DNA of 64,000 nucleotides, from positions 16,683,301-16,747,300 of the forward strand of contig CM067062.1 in the NCBI GenBank assembly GCA_033980235.1, given 5' to 3'. A model generated the notes under the pieces. It worked only from the letters and a program-made list of their open reading frames with translations, was not told the origin of the DNA and did no database searches. Position 1 is the first letter of the stretch, and each line of letters begins with the position of its first letter. Position numbers and translations under genes: made by a program. Positions 40,714-51,338 of the stretch are shown here, piece by piece. The DNA is from Diadema setosum (taxonomy: Eukaryota > Echinodermata > Echinoidea > Diadematoida > Diadematidae).

Positions 40714-41856
40714 ACAATGTCTTCACCGTCCCTTGATAGTAAGTCACTCCCCTGGGAAGGGGAGGGGGGGGGGGGGGGCAAAGTCGGCATTTAGAAAATG
40801 AATAAACTGCGATTCACTGATATCTATTTAGCACGCGATGTACATGGATCATGAATATCATGATTTTTGTTACTTTTGCATATTGATCTGGCAGTGGATC
40901 TTCGTTGTTTATAACCTTTTGATTAGGAAGTTGCTGACAAAATGAGTCATACTGTCATTACATTTAGGAAATGAGGGTGAAAATGTCTTCTGTATCACGA
41001 GCATTATATATCTGCAGTCTGCTCTGGTTAGCAGTTATGTTGCATGAGTCTCTGTATGTGTGTATGTGTGGGGGTGTATTTGTGTGTACGTGTATTTATG
41101 TTTGTTTGTGAGTGTTTTTAGCAGCGACAATGAGTATCATAGAAATACACCAGAACATTATCCTCAGTACATGTTTGTTTGTTTGTTTGTTTGTTCATTT
41201 CCACCTGATAAGATGGCTGGATAGCCCATATTCAGCTACGCTAAGCTGGTCTTCCACACGCACACACACAAAATGCGGATATTTTTGATAAGGTAGATGC
41301 TCACTTAGAATGAACTTTATAATAATAATAAAAACAATTGTGGCTACTTGTATAGCGCACAGGTCCACCTATCAGTGCTCATACTTAGATAGCTCAAAGG
41401 AAGTCAAGGCGAATTACGATTTGTGGTCACAAAAAAGGTGACCGAGCTAGGCCAGTGTGGTATTAGAAGCAGAACGTACATTGAATATTTAACAATAACA
41501 GCAACAAAATCAACTCCAATGGAGTCCACTCGCCTCCCGAAGTGTGGACAAATAGGAACTAAGAATTATAATCATAGCCGAAGTCCAGGGCAATTAGGAT
41601 GGTGATTTTAGAATTGGTGTCTCGAAGATATCGACAGTTATACTTTGCGAAGTCATGGTGTAAAGAGATGGATATCGCATAACTGATGTAATTACTGTCA
41701 TCGTCAAAAGACTGAAGCTGTGTGAAGCAGATCATATTCGTTAGTAGCATACCCTTCCTTCACTTTATTCTATATAAGTATAGGCATACATTAAAATGTA
41801 CAAGGCCTATGATCTTGAATGCACTAAAATGGATAATTATGATAAATGCACAATAA

Positions 41857-41881
41857 ATTTGATTTGATTTGATTTGATTTA
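41857..41881 (+). repeat. (TTTGA)n tract
   Basis: Four or five TTTGA units. Such pentamers often mark 3' ends of non-LTR elements, but no element body is recognised upstream. Confidence 0.85.
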
Positions 41882-42846
41882 TTTCTGCATTTTTCACAAA
41901 GTATATACAACATAACAAACAATTTTCCAATACTAATCACATTATATCCAACACAAAATGAATATCATATTATCATAATGTATCAATAATGAAAATATTG
42001 TATAGGTGAATTATAATCATACAAAAACGATTGGAAAATCTTTGCTTATTCAATCGAACCAATACATACAAAAGCCAGGAGACTGTCATCTTAAGCTGAA
42101 GCTTAGTTTGATGGCGGCCTCTGAAAAAGCATATGGCTTGTACTTCTTTACAAATCATTTAATGTAGGCCTATATTAAATTGTATAACAGAGTAGGTTAG
42201 CTACAAAATGCATCAGTGCAAAGGTGAGTTAAGGTGCAAGTGCGTGATTAGACCAAGTACAGTTTTATCTGTTGTGTTAGAAAAAAAGAAAGAAATGGGA
42301 CCCTTAAAAAAATTGTCCCAAACAATACTGATATCAAAACAGACGACAATAAATCTTTAAAAAAATAAACATTATTATTAGCATCGTTATCTCATAACAG
42401 CTTTATTTCACTGAGGCCATAAAGGCCCCTGTAATCGGAATTGAACGAGAGTTAATCATGGGGTTTGGTAGAGTATAGTGCGCGAAAGACCATGCCCAAT
42501 ATTGGTTTAAGTAAATAATGTAACAGATATTTTCGTCAGCTTTCACTCGTGGTTTCTTTAAGAGCTCAGGTCCTATCAAGTCTTCAATATTAAATTTTTA
42601 CATATCATCGTTCCCATTCTCCTCTCCAACCCACTTTCTTTCTCTTTCTCCCTCTCAAAAACAAACAAACATAATATAATTATATCATTCTCAACCTTTC
42701 ACTGTCCATGAGTTGCACATGAATTGTATCTGACTGAAATCAATGTTCAAAGTATACTTTTTCCTTTCACAAAAGACGACTTCAAAACTAAAGACCCCTT
42801 GCAAAAGTAGCTAAAACAATATTGTAGTATATGATGAGTACATTTT

Positions 42847-43240
42847 GAGAGATGGCATATAGTTTTGGGTGAGATGGGGGATCCAGAGTTTAACTTTGGC
42901 TAGGTAATTAGAAACTACTTATGAAATATTAAAGAACATACAATTCTAAGGGGAATTCAGAGTTTCTTTGATGAAAATTATTTTTGAAATGGCTGAAATA
43001 TCCAAAAACAAAACAAAGTGGTCCTAATTAAAGATGGGTCCCACCTTTTATTAGGATCTCCTTGGTTTTTAGATATCTCGGCCATTTCAAAACCAATCTT
43101 TATCCAATAAACTTTGACTTCCTCTTATAATTGTATGTTGTTTCATATTTTAAAGTAGATTTGGTATTATCTCAGAAAATAAATGTTTGAAACCTGAACC
43201 CCCATTTCAAACAAGACTACATAATATACCGTCCCTTTAA
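42847..43240. mobile_element. Palindromic element related to 46417-46805
   Basis: It shares GTGAGATGGGGGATCCAG, TATGAAATATTAAAGAACAT and TTTTGAAATGGCTGAAATAT, then a mirrored half ending ACCGTCCC-TTTAA. The 5' TTAA end is lost. It lies about 650 bp upstream of the MMP start. Confidence 0.75.
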
Positions 43241-43899
43241 GACCTCAAAGTTCATTGTACTCTCATTGGACTGAAAACTGATTTTTGACATTGTTCATCG
43301 CTCAATCTCACGCTATGTATACATCGACCCTGTCCAAGGCCTTGTCACTATACGCAGGCCCAAATGCGTACTCAGTGAGGAATGGAATGAGATACTCAGT
43401 CTAATCCTCATTTATTCCGCATCGAGACATCCTTAGTCATTTTGAAACAGCCGATGAACCAAAGATTGTTGGTCACGCCATGGTTTTGTCAAACATTTGT
43501 TGAGGATTGACCATATCCCCCCTCCCCCTTTGATGATACACTTTGATATGGTCCAATCCACTTTACAGCTTTTACTCCATACCTGATGTGGATATGTCAG
43601 GAAATATCAATTTGCCACCAGCTCATGATGACAGCGCTAACGCTCGATTGCTTCTGAAAGTATGGCAGCGATTATTCAGACCGAAAGATTTGACCCCGTG
43701 TCGTGATATCATATCGACAGAGCGGAAGCTGCGTTACCTGTGGGGAGTATAGCTGTGCCATCGCCGAGCCTCTCTAAACGACGAACCTTAATCCAGAGAT
43801 CAGTTCAGCGGGAGGATGCTTTTACAGGAATAGTGAGGGCTGGAATCGAGGAGTGGAGTTGAATATTTTAAGTTTGAGTGAATAGTATAATATTGCGCC

Positions 43900-43992
43900 A
43901 TGGATTTTCGGACGAGGTGTTTCGGGATTGCGATTTTCTTTTGCGTTCACGTTGCGCTTTTTGTAGATGGAGCGACTTTGGTGCTTCACCAG
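43900..43992 (+). CDS. MMP exon 1: start codon and signal peptide
   Basis: The ATG has a good context (GCGCCATGG). The first 25 or so codons encode a signal peptide with a hydrophobic core ([14 protein letters not shown]). The donor CAG|GTGACA at 43993 is in phase 0, which fits the phase-0 start of exon 2, and ending here gives the usual MMP spacing between signal peptide and FGYL. The same frame stays open to a stop at 44389-44391, giving 163 codons rich in Gly, Ser, His and Arg. A second phase-0 donor, CTAAG|GTCAGG after 44367, would insert 125 residues without a frameshift. I prefer the short form because of family structure. Transcript data would decide. Confidence 0.7.
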
Positions 43993-46900
43993 GTGACACA
44001 CACGGGAACAGGAGGGGTGCACTCGCATACCAGCAGCCACACCCACTCCAGAGTGGTGGTGTCCGGTACAGGTGGTGGCGGATTCAGGGTTGTTGAACCC
44101 CAGTCACCGGGACAAGCGGAAGATCACGTTCCGGGACAGCAACAAGATGGATCCGTTCCCGGCAGGGTCGTGACGGGATCGCGAGTGGAGACCCGTGTGG
44201 AAACCCACTACTCCCGTCGAGTGTACGTGTCGGGATCAACATCCAGTAGGACTGGATTGCTGGAGAGAATAGAAATGGAAATCTTAGACTTGTCACTGAT
44301 TTTTCCGGGAATTCAGGCCACGGGGCGATCGTTTCAGCGTATGGTTGGCAGAACAATGAAACCTAAGGTCAGGAATATCATGCCTTATTGAATTCATTTA
44401 TCATCCTGCACACACCATTTCTGACCAAAATGTATATCAATTTCGTATGGAGATAAATATGACTTATACCATACAGAGAAATTGGAATAGAGCGAATTAA
44501 TTTCCTTTGGAAAAAGAAAAGAAACTCCCCTTTTCCACTTTGACCGTGTTGACTATTGCACTTTTGATCCTCCAGTCTAACCATTGTTCATACAAGAACA
44601 GGTTAATGAATTTGATTTCGTATAATGTCACTATAATTTTATTTTCTATTTGACGTCCATACATTGAGTAATCTAAGAGCAAGAATGGTAGAAAATCCAG
44701 TGAAATTGAACATAAACTAAACTAAGCTTATTGATATAATCGTTTCTCAGTTTGTTTGTTTTTTTCTGGAACAGCTGGTTGCTACCACACATAATTTTAT
44801 CACTTCAACATACATTGCATTATGTAGCAACTTTACCATTCCACCCGAAAACCATTTAACGTTACATTATCATACCTCAACAGCAAATTAAATCGAATAA
44901 TACTTTGACTTCATATAAAAACGGGAAACCATTTAATGACAAATTTTGTGTGTAGATTAAGGGTGACTGATAACATCATCATCTCATTTGAATGCACTTA
45001 AAAGTGATCTTCAACTACTATCACTGTTCGAAGAAATTATCTGAAAGTTTAATTCCCATAACTTTCCTGTATCTTAAATGCGATTATATTGAAACTTCGA
45101 CAATTTTATTTGCTTGATTTTTCTCCAAATGATTCAAACTTGAACATTAAGTGGAAGAGCACTTTAAGTTTGGCATGGGATGGAAACACGCATTTTCTAG
45201 GAAAACGTTATGAATATTTGGCTTAGAATCAATGATCTGCATGCATATCATGTGAGCTGACCGTCGAATTCACTTATCCACACTTGTTGTTCAAAGCAAT
45301 GCAGAGAGCGGACGTTGATCTATTCTTGTGAGGCATGATAAAGAAAGAATCCAGCATTCCCCCACAACTATGGCAGCAAAATTGCACATTTTTCAAAAGA
45401 TGTGTTTATAGGCAATTAAGGAGACGACCTATCATTTTTCTTTCCTAAAGCTTTATATACAACAACCAATGCGAGGTATCTGTTATATAGGGGTGATTGC
45501 AACGTACCTTGTGAAGGCTGACTGACAGTGATAAAAAAATCCTGTCATTGGTTCTTTCATGTTTATAATTTTAATATTTGGCTATATGGAAGACGAATTT
45601 GTGGTAAAAACAATCTCTGAGGCCGTAATCGAGCCACCAGCTTGTGAAAGATTGAACGCATCCACTGTCCCGCTGTCACTATCAAACAGCGTGGCCAAGT
45701 AAAACACATGGTATTAATCAAGGCGCGCAGGAATGAAATGATCTGTCCATTACGTAGCATCTGGTGGCCATTAGTAAGGTGTTGCCAAAAAGGTCAAAAA
45801 CAAGATAACAAACTGTGCAGAAGTGGCATGCATACAAGAGCTATAATAGCATGTGTATTTTGTCATGATGAATTCAAGCTTTTCGTCTTCGTTTGGGTGC
45901 ATGTCTTTTCGGATTCAGCATATACAATGTATATATAATATAGGGCCTATAAAATCTGGAGCATAAATATCGTTTTTAATCGCATTGTTTGCTTCCGTTT
46001 CCGGTATGGAAATTTGGTTTGTTCACATAATACAAATATCACACTGACAAAAAAAAAGAAAAAAAAAGAAGAAGAATTGGACCCGAATTCTGAAATGAAC
46101 AAAGTATCAATTTTCAAGTAAGAAAGAACACTTATTTCTCTATCAGACGATAAACACTAATAAAGAGTAGAAAGAAACACGAAGGTGTGAATAAAATGAT
46201 GAACAAAATAATGCATAAAACCAGAGGCTTTTTAAAATAGCTGCGATAGAGTGAATCTACAGTTTTTGTTGTTGTTATTGTTGATATGTTTATTACCACG
46301 ATACAAAGTGATAAACGCTTGACATGATGAACGTACGTAAGTGTGATTGCAATTTGGTTCAAGAAAATGAAAAATAAAGGAAAATGCTTTCCAGCTGAAG
46401 TTCACAACAGGAAAGATTAAAGGGATCGTACAGTTTTGGTTGAGACCTAATTTCAGGTTTCTAAAATTTTTTGGTGAGATAATGAGAAACTTCTTATGAA
46501 ATATGAAAGAGCATGTAATTCCATGAGAAATTCAACGTTTATTTGGTGAAAATTGGTTTTGAAATGGCTGAGATATCCAAAAAGAGCGATTCTAATAAAG
46601 TGTGGGACCCACACTTTATTACGATCGCTTTGTTTTACTTTGTTTTTGGATGTTTCAGTCATTCCAAACCCGATTTTCATCAAATAAACTTTGAATTCCT
46701 CTTAAACTGGTATCCTCTGTACTATATTACAAGTGTTTTCTTGGTATCTCGCAAAAAATTAAAAGCCCAATTCTCATCTCCACCAATACTGTACCATCCC
46801 TTTAATCATACTGAAATTTACAAACGATTGAATTTGTTTCATTATAACAGTCTCTCCTCGAGTTGGATGTGATGTATCGAACACAAAGATTTGAGCTATA

Positions 46901-47352
46901 ATATTTCTTCAAAAATAGTATTCACGACGCTGTTTATTTGTTGGACTAGTGGTCCGGAAAATTGTGCCTCATTTTACAACCGCGCAAAATCATGCAAGTT
47001 TGGGGAGAAATTGGCGAAACTATATAGTTACCTGCGAGTTCAGGTGAACTATATCATGGGGACACCAACACGTATTGCAAGGTTTACCGTTTCACTGAGT
47101 TGAATTCTATAGTGTTGTATGGACAGGTGTTGATACTCATAAAGTAAAAATATCACTGATTTGTTATAGAATTGGTTTCAACCTTGCTTTTTTCGACTCT
47201 CTGGTGCAAAATCGGATAGGATCTTTTTACTGTAGATTCGAGTGGTGAATCTTTCTTATATCGTGACACAAAATCATAAGATGTAGTCAAAATTCATCTT
47301 TTACTGACGTCGATTTGAAATATCCTAATGGAGTAAAACTGATATTTGAATG

Positions 47353-47399
<47 letters not shown>

Positions 47400-50300
47400 T
47401 AGATAGATAGATATATATATATATGAAAGTATAAGACACATTATATATTTTTGTACAATATACACACATATACAATTATAAAATGTGTTCTATACTCTCT
47501 TATACGTAATCATGCGTGTTTATTTGTGTGAATTTGCTTTTTCATCGCCTTTTCATTTTCTCCGATTGGGTGGGGGAGGGGTCGTGTGAAGGTTCGAGCT
47601 GGCATCGCCCCCTGTTTCCACGGTCAACGACGACTAATTGTTGCAAGCTAAAATCACCTTTTAAATCGGTCTCTTTCCCCCGTGTGCTGATCGCACTGAA
47701 AAGTTTAGAAGTTCTACCTCCCCTTCCACACCCCTCCCAAATACAGGACACCATGTGATCATGGGTACGAAGACTACTACAGCTTCTGGTGTCACATGTG
47801 TATAATGATAATAAACAAAGTATAAAGAAATATAACTTATTTTCACTTTTCTCGCATACATGTAATAAAAGAGCACTTGACTTGCCTCTTTCAGAAGGCA
47901 GGGGCAATATTAATTACCCTTAACACAATTGTATGTCAGCGACACGTCGAGGAAATCTGTACCTTTAAAAAAAAATGAAATTTTGTGAATCTTTCTTTAT
48001 ACATGTATTTTCCTTTATCATTCTACGCTTGTGGCATCATTAGCAGTGGTATTATAGTCTTCTCATCCAGCAGTAGTTGTGCATAAACTTGAAAAATTCA
48101 TAACTTTTGAACGGATTGTCTGTTTTACGTAAAACTCTCACTGATGTGTTCTACTATTGCTGCATTCACTCATCCACATTATGGATGAAAAACTTGTCTC
48201 TTCAGAATTCTACCATGATACTTCAAACAGAAAAAAAAAAAAGAAGATGCATGCATTTCTCCGAAATGCGGGGTAAAATTGGGACCTATTTTTAGTTTCT
48301 CTTGTATCCAGGTACCTTGACAACATGCCAAAGTTGTGACGTGATATCTCACGGGAATGATCCGTCACTGTATGACGGGGATGAGGCAGGGGGTGCAGTC
48401 AAGTTGATTTCTGATGAATTATATCGAGTAGTGATGTGACAGCACCGCGTGGCGCGCACATCATTGCTTGTCGCTTCTATTGCCCAGGAAGTTCCTGCTG
48501 GTAATATATTCGCTTGAAATATACCTCATATGAATCTATACGAAAACTAGAATCCTCCGTATTGCTGACGGCATATACAATGTAGAAATATTATAATATT
48601 CGTGTAGGTGAGCGTGTGTTCATACGTTAATGTGTAATTGTCTGTCTGTCCATGGATGATGTGCTTTTGTCTGCCTGTCTTTGGATGTGTTTCTGCCTTC
48701 AGCACCTGTTCTTACACTATGTGAATGTTTTTGTTTTTGTTTTTGTTTTTTGTGTTTTGTTTTGGTGTTGTTGTTTTTTGGGGGGTTCAGAGATTTTTTT
48801 TAATGTAACACCTAACGTCCTTTAATTTTGAATCTGTTAATTACACATATTGTTCGAATATAATTTCTTAATAATGGTGATTATGACATTTCAACTAAAA
48901 GTATGTGAATATGACAATGAACACACACACATGTATATAAATTTTATATGCATAATATCTGTGTGTGTGAGCGTGTGGTTGTGCATGTGTGATTTTGTTA
49001 TTTGTTTAACTCTGAAATGCACAAGGAATTTCACATTTGCATTATAATAATTATGGTCATGATTTTAAAGTCGCTTTGAGCATTCATACCAATGCAATCA
49101 CACTGCAACGTTGACTTGTTTGTATTCGCCCTCACAATGTTTTCGACTGAGCAAACAGTGACTGGAATATCTAGTATTTGTCAACGGTCTGGCAAAACTA
49201 ACAAAACAGTTTACAACCTGTCGTAATACTATGGAACAAAGTGGACAAAAAAAAAATCTTCAGTTTCAAAGTCTTTGCCTTTTTTCTCCCAAATTTTCTA
49301 CAATTCGCTGTATTGACCCGAATAAAATTTAAACCATATGAACGGATATAACATATTGTGCTATCAAGGTGGAAATCTGGCAAGTATAGTTGAGTGCCGG
49401 TCGGTTTTCATTAATATTGCTTTAGTGACAAAAAGGCGTATGAAATAATTGAACCTCTATCTCTGCGTTCACATGTGGACCAGAGCACACATAAGAAAAA
49501 AAATGACTATTTCCAGAGATGCTGAACGTTTTGTACACAGGCATACTGACTGTTATCTTTACGTGAGCAGTATGCTAGTAGGTAGTTTCAATTTGCTGAT
49601 TTTGTTCGGTCACCCTCCCTATCCCAGTGAACCAAACTTATAAGTGAATTGAAAGATAATAATGTATTTATACAAGTATAATGGGCTTGATGGACAGATA
49701 TTGGTAATGGAATATATGGTAGAAATATAAAAAAAAAAATCCTCTCCCGAGTTGAATGTTGGTTCAGTGGACGCCAAGTATGATTTTTGTTATGATTTTT
49801 TTTTTTTTTAAGGTTTGAGGAGTTTTGTGCCATCCTCTCTATATGAGAACTGTACAAGAAGTTACGTTTTTGTAAGTACAAAAATGATATAAAAAAGGGA
49901 GGGAATTACTCATATTTTCGCGTTTAATGACAAGTATATACATTTACCCCTCACTATTTTCATTGAGATGTGCTATGAGGTTAGTATTATTCTGCAAGCC
50001 TTCAACAGAGGAATCTATACATCAAGAGTTCTCTTCTCACATTCTATCAAATATTTTCTTAGAACCTTAGTTTATTGTGACATCAAAATTGTTGTTATGG
50101 AGAAGACAGCGCATGGAAATAACTGAAACTTTACCTTCATCTCTCATTGATATATTTCACCATTTTTGTTTATCACATTATATAGCATTTGTATGTATTC
50201 ATGTATGTGTTTGAAATTATACGATAAACTATACAGACTGTCATGATATTTTGATGTACAATCATTGCAAAATAGCATTGTTGAGACGAAAGGGAATTCT

Positions 50301-51299
50301 TTATTGCAATGAAAATCATTTGTTAAGGCTTGAAGGCTATACTTATGTACCATTTAAGCATCTTTGCTTATATAAAAAAAAGCAACAACAATCAAACACA
50401 ATCAGACAGACATTGAGTTACTTTTTTTTTCGACCAACTTCTTTGTCTCTCGTAAAAATGCTTTTTAGTATGTATTTTTGTATACGAGGGCAGATAATCC
50501 TAAGTTCGATTTTATGCAAATGATTATTGTAACGGATATCTCCAAGGAAGGAAGTTTGGGTATGAGTTGTTACCGGTGTAGGCCTAATGCTATTTTAGGG
50601 ATTACACGTTCGGACATGGAGTCGTTAATTGCTCTGAGACCAAATTAAACTGAGAGCTGATAATGGTCAATGTTTGACTTCGTTCATGTCCTTGGAAACA
50701 AGTAATCACCTGCACGATGTTCCACACGGCTAAAACGTTAAGTTGTCTCAGCTATCGTAATGTGTTATCGTAACTCGCGTCCTGTTTGCTGCCGTTTTTT
50801 TTTTTTGAATGCCCTAGGCCTACATAAACATTCCATTTATGTTTTTGCTTCTCGTGAAGTCATTTCTCCTAATTATTCTTTTTAAATGTAGCTTTGACTA
50901 AAGACTACTACAGTATGTGTTCTTGATTTGTCATTCATCTACATATTCATTAATTTAAATAAGTATTGTCATTTCATCTATATACTAAGTATCCATCTGT
51001 TTATAATATCTTTGTTTGGGTTTTTGTTTTGTTCTGTAAGGGTTTTCTTTAATTTCTTGATCTTACACGAGTATAAATCGTTTTGCTGCCACAACTGGCA
51101 CTTTCTTGCGAATGATTGACACGATTTTCAAGACAACTAGCCTCATTTACCCAGTGGTGGATCCAGAGAGGGCGCGCCGGGCGTTAAAAAAAAAAAAAAA
51201 TAATAATAATAATAATAATAATTTTGTAAAGGTGCCTCCCCTTTTTTACGGAATTCCTGGATCCGCCCCTGTTTACCTGTACCCACCCACCCCTCTCTT

Positions 51300-51338
<39 letters not shown>

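Larger units (their letters stand above)
38351..43899. other. Intergenic interval between divergent TRAF4-type and MMP genes
   Basis: No coding exon is recognised. Contents include a (GCTT)n tract and polypurine block near 39278-39510, a CpG-rich GAGACGTC-type repeat at 39690-39990, a short hairpin at 40684-40713, a possible small exon at 40374-40449, a repeat with (AAT)n near 41321, a (TTTGA)n tract at 41857-41881 and a palindromic element at 42847-43240. The last 600 bp before 43900 should include the MMP promoter and 5' UTR; no firm core-promoter motif was identified. Confidence 0.5.

Noticed and set aside
44084..44356. 90-codon - strand ORF opposite the MMP exon 1 extension
   Set aside because: Shadow frame without any recognisable feature.
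45560..45715. + strand segment reading FGYMEDEF and ISEAVIE, resembling an MMP prodomain
   Set aside because: No usable donor in the right phase and no acceptor; the match is a few residues and the true exon was found elsewhere.
46453..46872. Matching ORFs on both strands with similar peptides
   Set aside because: They mirror each other because the DNA is a palindromic transposon copy.
46891..47103. ORF containing [11 protein letters not shown] followed by CAG|GTGAAC, as a candidate MMP propeptide exon
   Set aside because: The donor is in phase 0, not the phase 2 needed before exon 3, and the motif fits worse than FGYLP in 51444-51517.
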